Assembly: GCA_016839665.1 (NCBI GenBank)
Contig: JAEOTU010000064.1
Coordinates: forward strand, 1-6,994
Origin: Candidatus Hodarchaeota archaeon
Lineage (GTDB): Archaea; Asgardarchaeota; Heimdallarchaeia; Hodarchaeales; Hodarchaeaceae
Length of the DNA: 6,994 nucleotides
Reading direction: 5' to 3'
This document shows, piece by piece, positions 1 through 5,508 of this stretch; position 1 is the first letter of the stretch; every line of letters starts with the position of its first letter. The notes below the pieces were generated by a model, which was not told the origin of the DNA, ran no database searches, and was given only the letters and a program-made list of their open reading frames with translations. The position numbers were made by a program, and so were the translations under genes.

Positions 1-1504
1 ATCTTATGAAAACCTTTTCAGCTTGATTCAATAACTTTAGCGCTTGAGACTCATGATCACGTAAAGCAAGGAGTTCTGCTAGCAGAACAACGTTGAGAGG
101 ATTTAATGACTCTTTATCTTGAAATAGTGGTTGCAAGATCTTGATAGCTTGAGAAAAATTGCGTAAATTTCGATATAAGGTGGCCTCTGCGCGTAAAAAT
201 CGGCTAAAAAATGGTGATGACGGAATTAATTGCAGTTGAAGTTCTCTTCGTTTGTCAAAAAGACCTTTAGCTCGATCAAACTGGCCTCGAAACACCGAGA
301 TATGACCTTTCATCCGATTAAGTTCTAAAGTCAATCGTCGTGAATGTTCTTCAGATAACTCGAGATGAGAAATCGTACGTTCTGCGAAATTTAGGTGTTT
401 TTCTGCTTTCGGCCAATAGTTTAGGCCAATCAAAGTTTGAGCATAGTTTAAATTTGCATCAAGGAAGTATATTCCTTTCATCTTCTCATTTGAGGCACGG
501 ATAGCTGAATTTAGGTGTCTTAAAGACCAATCCTGTGATTCGTTGAAACGACTCAAATTACGGAAGAAATGGCTCAACTTTTCTTCAGCATACATCACTG
601 CAAGATTATTTTTTTGTTTCGAATATAAGTCAATTTCCGAAGCAAGATTATCCAATGTTTCTTTATACATACCTTGTGTCCAAAATGCCGCTGCCATTTC
701 ACCATGACAGTCAGCAAGAAGACCATAATTACCGAGGGATTCATACAGCGACTGGGTTCGTTTAAGAAAACCTACCCCTTCAGTAACAGTAGATCTTTTC
801 TGTCGTAGAAGAGATCCTACAATTATCGCAAACTTTCCTCCAGCTTCATTTCCTTCATGTTCAACAATTAAATCTAAAGCGGAATTAAAAGATGCTATCA
901 CATCGTTATAATTTTCTGCATCATACATTTCAATTGCTTTGTTAATGTGATCTGAAATTAATACATAAGCTGTTTGCTCTGAATCTTTTTGAGACAATGA
1001 GTCTCTTTGAACGATTTTGACTAAATTTTCCAACACAGTGAATTGCAAAAGCAATTCTCTATCTTTTTCAGGAGTTAAAGATTGATCACGTTTCTTAATC
1101 AATGCTCTAAAGGCTTCTTCTATTCGATTATTCTTAATATAATTCCATAAAATCTTTGCAGCTTGACTTTCAGCTTCCTGTAAATCGTATCCTTTCTCTA
1201 TTGATGTTTGATAAAATATATTAAAGACTGTCAGAAAATCCTGTTGAAAACGATAGCTTAGTAAGAGATTCTCATCATATTGAGCCATTTCTTCCGTAAT
1301 TATTCGAGAAAAAAGTTTACTAGCTAATAAAAATTGGCCGTTGAGATCGTAGGTTTTTCCACCAATCGCTCTAAGCTGCTTTATCAATAATTCAATCTCT
1401 TGGTCTCTTGTTGTGCGTTTAAGGTGATCTAGATCCCCAAAATGCCTGATCGGCTCGTTTTGAAGGTAATCATTAATAATGGTATTCTGTATTGAATCAT
1501 TCAT
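1..1504 (-). CDS. TPR-like helical-repeat protein, 3' end beyond window
   Basis: Reading the minus strand from the ATG at 1504 gives 501 codons without a stop; the reading frame leaves the window at position 1, so the C-terminus is missing. The protein is almost entirely predicted helix, hydrophilic, with no signal peptide or membrane segment. Helix pairs of TPR type can be seen near residues 183-216 (YDAENYNDVIASFNSAL), 264-297 (WTQGMYKETLDNL), 365-378, 389-422 (FRGQFDRAKGLFDKR), 435-461 (YRNLRNFSQAIKILQPL) and 472-499 (SQALKLLNQAEKVF). The first 180 residues are helical but show no clear repeat and could hold a different domain. TPR solenoids usually act as cytoplasmic protein-binding scaffolds; no partner can be named. 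It is transcribed divergently from the M24 peptidase gene. No Shine-Dalgarno sequence precedes the ATG, so a leaderless or short-leader mRNA is likely. Coding status is secure, the function is not. Confidence 0.88.
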   Translation of the reverse strand, partial: MNDSIQNTIINDYLQNEPIRHFGDLDHLKRTTRDQEIELLIKQLRAIGGKTYDLNGQFLLASKLFSRIITEEMAQYDENLLLSYRFQQDFLTVFNIFYQTSIEKGYDLQEAESQAAKILWNYIKNNRIEEAFRALIKKRDQSLTPEKDRELLLQFTVLENLVKIVQRDSLSQKDSEQTAYVLISDHINKAIEMYDAENYNDVIASFNSALDLIVEHEGNEAGGKFAIIVGSLLRQKRSTVTEGVGFLKRTQSLYESLGNYGLLADCHGEMAAAFWTQGMYKETLDNLASEIDLYSKQKNNLAVMYAEEKLSHFFRNLSRFNESQDWSLRHLNSAIRASNEKMKGIYFLDANLNYAQTLIGLNYWPKAEKHLNFAERTISHLELSEEHSRRLTLELNRMKGHISVFRGQFDRAKGLFDKRRELQLQLIPSSPFFSRFLRAEATLYRNLRNFSQAIKILQPLFQDKESLNPLNVVLLAELLALRDHESQALKLLNQAEKVFIR

Positions 1505-1531
1505 AAGCAACAATAATAATAACCAAAGGTG

Positions 1532-1541
1532 AATAAAAGAC
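1532..1541 (-). promoter_or_regulatory. Possible TATA box for the divergent TPR-like gene
   Basis: On the minus strand this reads CTTTTATTC, about 30-37 bases before the ATG at 1504. With the usual archaeal spacing of about 26 bases from TATA box to transcription start, the mRNA would begin only a few bases before the ATG. That agrees with the absence of a Shine-Dalgarno site. It is a weak match in an AT-rich region. Confidence 0.35.
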
Positions 1542-1556
1542 TGACGAAAAAACAAA

Positions 1557-1564
1557 CTAAAAGC
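1557..1564 (+). promoter_or_regulatory. Possible TATA box for the M24 peptidase gene
   Basis: CTAAAAGC lies about 40 bases before the ATG at 1598. Transcription would then start near 1585, giving a leader of about a dozen bases that contains the GGTGAT ribosome binding site. The surrounding 11-mer TAAAAGCAATT (1558-1568) also occurs before the Nfu gene at 3997-4007, at a similar distance from its start. Confidence 0.4.
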
Positions 1565-1582
1565 AATTGCTCGAGATTGCTT
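1561..1582. repeat. Inverted repeat between the divergent TPR and M24 genes
   Basis: AAGCAAT (1561-1567) and ATTGCTT (1576-1582) are perfect 7-base inverted arms separated by 8 bases. The dyad sits between the putative M24 TATA box and its ribosome binding site, where a repressor would interfere with transcription start. Operator function is inferred from position only. Confidence 0.45.
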
Positions 1583-1585
1583 ATC

Positions 1586-1594
1586 AAAGGTGAT
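1586..1594 (+). promoter_or_regulatory. Shine-Dalgarno site of the M24 gene
   Basis: AAAGGTGAT matches the complement of the archaeal 16S rRNA tail (GGAGGTGAT) in seven of nine positions and leaves 5 bases between GGTG and the ATG at 1598. An in-frame TAG at 1595-1597 lies directly before the ATG, so the start cannot be further upstream. Confidence 0.75.
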
Positions 1595-1597
1595 TAG

Positions 1598-2686
1598 ATG
1601 TCTAATCTTACAGATAGAGTTGTAAAAGTGCAGAAAGAGATGAGAAAGAAACAGATTGAAAGCTTAATTGTTCCGCCAGGAGTAAATTTCAGATATATCT
1701 TTGGATTAATGGAAGAACCAAGTGAAAGACTGCTAGTTGGTATAATTGGAGCAGAAGACTCTGCAAAACTGCTTGTTCCTAGTTTTGAAGTAGATCGGTT
1801 AAGAAAAATGACAGGTATCACAGATTGTTTTGGTTGGGAGGAAACCCAAGATCCTTATAGGCTATTACATGAACTTATATCAGTAGATCCAGGAAAAACA
1901 ATAGCAATTGAACCAAAAATGTGGTTTTTAGTATATCAAAAAATCCTCAAGAAGCTACCTGGAACGAGATTCATTTCGGGCGAAATCCTATTTGATCCAT
2001 TACGTGCAGTTAAGGATGAACAAGAACAAGAATTGTTGATAAAAGCCTCTCAAAAATCGGGAGATGCAATTGTTGAAACCTTAAACGAATTAGTAATTGG
2101 GATTACTGAAGCACAAGTTAAATCAATTCTTAAAGAAAAACTATTACGGGGTTCTGGGGAGAAATCTGGCTCTTTAGTTCAGTTTGGTAGTAATTCTTCC
2201 CTTCCTCATTACTCTGGTGGAGATAAAAGACTACGAAAGGACGATATTGTGCTCATTGATGCTGGAGTAACTCTAAGTAACTATTGGGGTGATATTACTA
2301 TAACCACAGTGTTTGGAAAAGCTTCTAGACGTTTTAAGGAAATCTTTGATATCGTTCATACTGCTAATGAACATGGTAAGGAGGCAGTAATCGAAAACAA
2401 GGTTCCATCTGAAATTGATGCAACCACACGCGATTATATCGCAAGTAAAGGCTATGGAGATTTCTTCACTCATCGTACTGGCCATGGTATTGGTTTGGAG
2501 GTGCATGAACACCCCTATATTGTTAAAAATAATCGAGTCCCGTTGATTCCTGGTAATGCATTTACAATTGAACCAGGAATATATCTACCAGGTAAATTTG
2601 GTGTACGAATAGAGGATGACGTTATTAAAACCGAAAAGGGGATTAAGACGAGCCAGATTCCTCGGTATGATCTCCTAGAAGTATAG
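1598..2686 (+). CDS. M24 family metallopeptidase (Xaa-Pro dipeptidase-like)
   Basis: A 362-residue cytoplasmic enzyme of the pita-bread fold, expected to cleave dipeptides or short peptides next to proline with a dinuclear metal centre. Residues 1-135 form a creatinase/prolidase-type N-terminal domain and about 145-355 the catalytic M24 domain. All five metal ligands are visible: D221 (LIDAG), D232 (WGDIT), H296 (RTGHGIG), E325 (TIEPG) and E339 (VRIED). H204 (LPHYSGG) and H303 (EVHEHP) occupy the usual substrate-side histidine positions. The length fits archaeal prolidases and Xaa-Pro peptidases (about 350-370). The start is fixed by an in-frame stop immediately upstream and a GGTGAT site. 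The gene is divergent from a TPR gene and followed by the AbrB-PhoU gene after 110 bases, so an operon is uncertain. Family is sure; the exact specificity (prolidase, aminopeptidase P or another M24 activity) cannot be read from the sequence. Confidence 0.93.
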   Translation: MSNLTDRVVKVQKEMRKKQIESLIVPPGVNFRYIFGLMEEPSERLLVGIIGAEDSAKLLVPSFEVDRLRKMTGITDCFGWEETQDPYRLLHELISVDPGKTIAIEPKMWFLVYQKILKKLPGTRFISGEILFDPLRAVKDEQEQELLIKASQKSGDAIVETLNELVIGITEAQVKSILKEKLLRGSGEKSGSLVQFGSNSSLPHYSGGDKRLRKDDIVLIDAGVTLSNYWGDITITTVFGKASRRFKEIFDIVHTANEHGKEAVIENKVPSEIDATTRDYIASKGYGDFFTHRTGHGIGLEVHEHPYIVKNNRVPLIPGNAFTIEPGIYLPGKFGVRIEDDVIKTEKGIKTSQIPRYDLLEV

Positions 2687-2742
2687 GATAACCAAGTTGG
2701 ATTGAATGGATTTAGTCCTTCCTAGATAGAATTATGAATGAA

Positions 2743-2752
2743 AATATAAAAA
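2743..2752 (+). promoter_or_regulatory. Probable TATA box for the AbrB-PhoU gene
   Basis: AATATAAAAA is the best TATA-like match in the gap after the M24 gene. A transcript would begin near 2773, about 24 bases before the ATG at 2797 and just ahead of its ribosome binding site. The box lies inside the region that would be coding if the upstream ATG at 2734 were used, which argues against that start. Confidence 0.5.
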
Positions 2753-2781
2753 TTCAATGCATTTCCCTTAATTGTCTTTTA

Positions 2782-2786
2782 GAGGT
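2782..2786 (+). promoter_or_regulatory. Shine-Dalgarno site deciding the AbrB-PhoU start
   Basis: GAGGT is followed by 10 bases and then the ATG at 2797. No comparable site precedes the in-frame ATG at 2734, so this element supports the downstream start. Confidence 0.65.
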
Positions 2787-2796
2787 AATTTCAAGC

Positions 2797-3807
2797 ATGG
2801 AAATTCGAAAAATTCAGGTTACTGGTGCTGGGGATACTCGAATCATCTCCCTTCCAAAAGATTGGGCTGAACGTCACCAACTTGATAAAGGAGCTAATGT
2901 CATCATTAAAGAACTATCCACAGGTGATCTGATTATCTATCCTCAAGAGTCAATAATTCAACCTCAAAAAAGAGTGATGAGCATTATTGAATCAGATCAT
3001 GTGAATCGTGACATCTTAGCAGCTTACCTATTAGGAAGCGATATCATTACAGTAGTTTCCAAGAAAGGTGAAGCGTTAGTTCAAAAAAGCCAAATTCGAG
3101 ATCTTAGTCGTCAGTTAATTGGTTTAGAAATCCTTGGGGAGACATTAGAAAGTATTGAACTTCATTTCTTAATTGGAGAAGAAAAAGAAAACCCAAGGAA
3201 GTATGTCCGAAGGTGTTTTTCCATTGCGAACCAAATGCAAAATGATGCGATCACAGCGTTTCTGAAAGGTGATGCACCACTAGCCAGAGAGGTAATTGAT
3301 CGGGATGTTGAAGTAAATAGACTGTATTTCCTCATAGTCAGAATGTTAAAAATCATGGTTGATGATAAGCGTGAGGAGTCATATTTAAAGGGTCCAGCTT
3401 GCTTAGATTGGCGAATGGTTGCGACTTATAGTGAAGATCTAGGAGATGATTCTGTAGAATTCGCTAGAAAAGTACAGCAAAATCCAAACATGAATAAAAT
3501 GCTTTCTTCAGATACTTTGAGTAAAATCAAGTTGTTAAGTGACTCAACTACAGATTTATTGAATCAAAGTTTAGAAAATTTTTTTGACCAGAATGTTATA
3601 GGCGCAGAGCTTCTGAAAAGCAAAATTGCAACACAACTACGTAATACTCATCGTGGGATTCAGGACGACATCTCCAAGCTTGATAAAGAAGTTGTTTGGC
3701 AAGTATCATCTCTCCTTAATTTATTGAATAAACTTCATGAAACAGCTATTGACATTGGGGATCTAGTTATCGCAAAGGTAAATGATTCGTCTAAAACAAG
3801 GTCTTAG
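2797..3807 (+). CDS. AbrB-PhoU fusion regulator (phosphate uptake regulator type)
   Basis: A 336-residue soluble protein. Residues 1-50 are a SpoVT/AbrB-type beta-strand swapped-hairpin DNA-binding domain, with the hallmark start MEIRKIQVTG, then RIISLPKDWA and KGANVIIKEL. Two PhoU-type helical repeats follow: about 135-225, with acidic motif VIDRDVEVNRLYF and partner YSEDLGDDSVEFA, and about 237-325, ending in ETAIDIGD (E315, D319, D322). PhoU repeats bind metal clusters through such acidic motifs. This AbrB-PhoU architecture is widespread in archaea and is usually annotated as a phosphate uptake regulator; its targets are poorly known. No pst transporter or phosphate kinase gene is in view, so the phosphate role is by family only. 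An in-frame ATG at 2734 would add 21 residues (NENIKIQCISLNC and so on) that do not belong to the domain, overlap a TATA-like box and lack a ribosome binding site, so I start at 2797. Confidence 0.9.
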   Translation: MEIRKIQVTGAGDTRIISLPKDWAERHQLDKGANVIIKELSTGDLIIYPQESIIQPQKRVMSIIESDHVNRDILAAYLLGSDIITVVSKKGEALVQKSQIRDLSRQLIGLEILGETLESIELHFLIGEEKENPRKYVRRCFSIANQMQNDAITAFLKGDAPLAREVIDRDVEVNRLYFLIVRMLKIMVDDKREESYLKGPACLDWRMVATYSEDLGDDSVEFARKVQQNPNMNKMLSSDTLSKIKLLSDSTTDLLNQSLENFFDQNVIGAELLKSKIATQLRNTHRGIQDDISKLDKEVVWQVSSLLNLLNKLHETAIDIGDLVIAKVNDSSKTRS

Positions 3808-3993
3808 TTGTTATGATTACAAGAATATGTTACCTAATGTGATTTAATCAGCTGTTCTGATAATAAAATACAATTAATATTAAATTGATTTTTAGAAACT
3901 GATGAAATTACCTATTATGGGAGAAATTATAAGCCAATGGAAGTTCTAAGAAGAATAGCGGAAATCAGATAGAAAATCTAATAAAGATCACGC

Positions 3994-4002
3994 AAATAAA
4001 AG
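3994..4002 (+). promoter_or_regulatory. Possible TATA box for the Nfu gene
   Basis: AAATAAAAG lies about 40-47 bases before the ATG at 4041, which puts transcription start near 4024-4028 and leaves a very short leader. CTAATAAAG at 3979-3987 is an alternative that would give a longer leader. The box overlaps the 11-mer TAAAAGCAATT shared with the M24 promoter region. Confidence 0.4.
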
Positions 4003-4026
4003 CAATTAGCAATTAAATTAGCAATT
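4001..4026 (+). repeat. Three direct copies of AGCAATT before the Nfu gene
   Basis: AGCAATT occurs at 4001-4007, directly again at 4008-4014 and a third time at 4020-4026, all on the same strand. The third copy abuts the GGAG ribosome binding site. The array lies between the putative TATA box and the start codon, so it could bind a regulator or affect initiation; no function is shown. Confidence 0.55.
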
Positions 4027-4030
4027 GGAG
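4027..4030 (+). promoter_or_regulatory. Shine-Dalgarno site of the Nfu gene
   Basis: GGAG (extended GGAGAG) stands 10 bases before the ATG at 4041 and supports that start. Confidence 0.65.
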
Positions 4031-4040
4031 AGCACAAAAA

Positions 4041-4265
4041 ATGGCTACAAAAGAAGAAATTGGAAACTCTCTCGAGTCGCTCCGTCCCTATCTACAAAGA
4101 GATGGTGGAGACGTAGAGTTCGTTGATTATAATGATGGTATTCTAAAAGTTCGATTGACTGGCGCCTGCAAAGGGTGTCCTTATTCACAGATGACATTAT
4201 CATCAGGTATCAAACGAAGAATACAACAGGATTATCCTGAATTGAAGGAAGTAGTAAGTGTTTAG
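4041..4265 (+). CDS. NifU C-terminal domain protein (Nfu-type Fe-S scaffold)
   Basis: A 74-residue protein made only of the NifU C-terminal (Nfu) domain. The signature is clear: LRPYLQRDGGDVEFVDY (residues 14-30), ILKVRLTGACKGCPYSQMTL with the cluster-binding pair C43-x-x-C46, and a C-terminal helix with IKRRIQQDYPELKEVV. Two such monomers share one [4Fe-4S] cluster through these cysteines and pass it to apo-proteins in the cytoplasm. The length equals the stand-alone Nfu domain (about 70-80 residues), so nothing is truncated. The N-terminal U-type scaffold domain and the other nif/suf genes are absent from the window. The gene appears to be a single transcription unit with its own promoter, and ends 19 bases from the convergent DUF917 gene. 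Family assignment is firm; its client proteins are unknown. Confidence 0.95.
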   Translation: MATKEEIGNSLESLRPYLQRDGGDVEFVDYNDGILKVRLTGACKGCPYSQMTLSSGIKRRIQQDYPELKEVVSV

Positions 4266-4286
4266 CTTTCTTTTCTCCTTTCTTCT
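4266..4286 (+). terminator. Pyrimidine-tract terminator after the Nfu gene
   Basis: Immediately after the Nfu stop codon comes an uninterrupted 21-base pyrimidine run with T clusters (TTT, TTTT, TTT). Archaeal RNA polymerase typically terminates at such T-rich tracts without a hairpin. The run occupies the gap to the convergent DUF917 gene, whose stop codon it overlaps, and acts only in the plus direction. I see no matching T tract ending the DUF917 transcript. Confidence 0.55.
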
Positions 4287-5385
4287 ACTGTGTTCTCTTT
4301 GAATAAGATTGATATTTCCATTTTGGTTGAAAGATTTGGGGGCCAAATACTTTCAGTCCTTTTTCAGATTGCCAAATGGGTGCACTAGGTTTCATAAGTA
4401 CGGCTATTTCTAAATCTTGTCGAAATTCATCTTTCCAGGGGGTTAATCCTCTTCCTGTTAGACGATCTACAACCAAAATGCTATCAGGGCAAGAAACAAA
4501 TTCTTTACCATTTAGCCATGATAACAAGTACTCGTTTTTGTACCAGATCTTTAAGGTTTGATTCTTAGACTTCAAAACGATTGTACCTGAGGTAAAACCA
4601 CCACTCTCGGTTCTCGAGAAATCCTCCACAACACCAGTGAAAATAAGCTCAGCATTTAATACTTTTTCGATAACTGGTATTGGATTAAGAGTTTCTTTGA
4701 CAGCAATATTTATTTCTCGTCCCAACTGAATTGCCAGTGAAATAGTTCCACTAACAATTCCTTTTTGGCATTCTAATGCCGTCATGGGACATCTTGCTAC
4801 CCCCACAGTACCATTGGACAGTCTAGAAATCATACGACAGATATCTTCAGCTCTCTTATCCGAAATTGCTGCTTTCAAGATCATACGATCCCCATATACA
4901 CTAGTTATAGCAAGAGGAGTAATTGAAATCCCAGCAACATTTGAGGTACTAATCGAAATCATTGGCTTACTACGACCACCACACATGTCTCCATCAACCG
5001 TAACCCTGTCTAGAAGTGATCCAACCCATAAAGGAACCACAATATTCCCTGGCCCCATTTCTGTGGATACAAAAGAGAAATGAGTTCCTAGGTACTTTTC
5101 TAATTCTATTACGGCTTCTACCATTATATTATGTGAAGAAGGGGATAAATTCTTAACAAATTTTTTGTCTTGAGAAGACACTCCCCCTCCAACCATACCA
5201 ATGATGCATATCATGTCGGATGGTTTGAATTCAGTGATATCTTGTATTCGAAAACATTTTTTCGTTGAATAAACTTCGTCAATACGCTTTTTTGCAAGAA
5301 TGGGATCTCCTCCCCCACCTGTACCAAGAATTTCTGCTCCTTCGACTAAATAATAAGCCTCTTCATATGTTAAATCCTGTACCAT
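4285..5385 (-). CDS. DUF917 / S-Me-THD family protein
   Basis: A 366-residue protein of the DUF917 family (Pfam now uses the name S-Me-THD, after S-methyl thiohydantoin desulfurase). Family hallmarks are present: glycine-rich GTGGGGDP (residues 21-28), GMVGGGV (63-69), EMGPGN (109-114), VDGDMCGGRSKP (130-141) and the late NEYL (284-287). Members are often annotated as hydantoinase/oxoprolinase-associated or as possible metal-dependent desulfurases or hydrolases of cyclic amide or thiohydantoin compounds. The substrate here is unknown, and no hydantoinase or oxoprolinase gene lies beside it. The length is normal and no membrane segment is seen. The frame stays open up to a TTG at 5400, but TTG and the next codon GTG form part of the ribosome binding site TTGGTGAG, 9 bases from the ATG at 5385. 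I therefore start at 5385, which also puts the family's LTYEEAYYLVEGAEILGTGGGG at the very N-terminus. Confidence 0.88.
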   Translation of the reverse strand: MVQDLTYEEAYYLVEGAEILGTGGGGDPILAKKRIDEVYSTKKCFRIQDITEFKPSDMICIIGMVGGGVSSQDKKFVKNLSPSSHNIMVEAVIELEKYLGTHFSFVSTEMGPGNIVVPLWVGSLLDRVTVDGDMCGGRSKPMISISTSNVAGISITPLAITSVYGDRMILKAAISDKRAEDICRMISRLSNGTVGVARCPMTALECQKGIVSGTISLAIQLGREINIAVKETLNPIPVIEKVLNAELIFTGVVEDFSRTESGGFTSGTIVLKSKNQTLKIWYKNEYLLSWLNGKEFVSCPDSILVVDRLTGRGLTPWKDEFRQDLEIAVLMKPSAPIWQSEKGLKVFGPQIFQPKWKYQSYSKRTQ

Positions 5386-5392
5386 AGTTTTT

Positions 5393-5398
5393 CTCACC
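5393..5398 (-). promoter_or_regulatory. Shine-Dalgarno site deciding the DUF917 start
   Basis: On the minus strand GGTGAG lies 7 bases before the ATG at 5385 (9 bases counted from GGTG) and matches the archaeal anti-Shine-Dalgarno complement. It overlaps the alternative TTG (5400) and GTG (5397) codons, which makes those unlikely starts. Confidence 0.7.
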
Positions 5399-5410
5399 AA
5401 ACTGGATAAT

Positions 5411-5422
5411 TTTTTATTTTAT
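5411..5422 (-). promoter_or_regulatory. Possible TATA box for the DUF917 gene
   Basis: The minus strand reads ATAAAATAAAAA, 26-37 bases before the ATG at 5385. TAAATATC (5430-5423) just upstream is an alternative that would leave more room for a leader containing the GGTGAG site. The area is very AT-rich, so the choice is tentative. Confidence 0.4.
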
Positions 5423-5458
5423 GATATTTACAAATGCTTATTTCAAAAAGTGTTTTAC

Positions 5459-5472
5459 GTTGTCTGAACAAC
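5459..5472. repeat. Perfect dyad GTTGT-CTGA-ACAAC in the divergent promoter region
   Basis: GTTGT (5459-5463) and ACAAC (5468-5472) are perfect inverted arms around CTGA. The dyad is 37-50 bases before the TPR start at 5509, and 74-87 bases before the DUF917 start on the other strand. It is a reasonable operator candidate for the TPR gene, whose core promoter should lie there. Five-base arms can also arise by chance. Confidence 0.35.
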
Positions 5473-5499
5473 TAACTTTTTCATCTAGAATTTAATATT

Positions 5500-5505
5500 G
5501 GGGGT
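5500..5505 (+). promoter_or_regulatory. Shine-Dalgarno site of the TPR gene
   Basis: GGGGGT precedes the ATG at 5509 by only 3 bases. It aligns with GGAGGT of the archaeal consensus but is closer to the start than the other sites in this window. Confidence 0.5.
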
Positions 5506-5508
5506 AAC

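Larger units (their letters stand above)
3808..4040. other. Non-coding gap between AbrB-PhoU and Nfu genes
   Basis: This 233-base, very AT-rich stretch carries no supportable gene; the longest plus-strand reading frame I noticed has 15 codons (3902-3949) and no ribosome binding site. It contains a short hairpin ATCAG-CTGTT-CTGAT (3847-3861) and an imperfect palindrome CAATT/AATTG (3871-3887) followed by TTTTT at 3892-3896, either of which might help end the AbrB-PhoU transcript. The right end holds the Nfu promoter and AGCAATT repeats. Confidence 0.6.

Noticed and set aside
1508..1524. Short AAT-type microsatellite before the left TPR gene
   Set aside because: Only three or four repeat units in AT-rich DNA; no evidence of function.
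1524..1593. CAAAGGTGA present twice (1524-1532 and 1585-1593)
   Set aside because: The second copy is simply the M24 ribosome binding site; the first precedes no start codon and is probably coincidental.
3847..3887. Short hairpin and AT palindrome after AbrB-PhoU as a firm terminator
   Set aside because: The stems are only five base pairs and the T run has five bases; noted within the gap entry but not called as a separate terminator.
3902..3949. 15-codon frame MKLPIMGEIISQWKF in the gap before Nfu
   Set aside because: No ribosome binding site before it and no recognisable similarity; too short to support.
4784..5083. 99-codon plus-strand open frame inside the DUF917 gene
   Set aside because: It lies antisense to a strongly conserved coding region, shows no family resemblance and no ribosome binding site.
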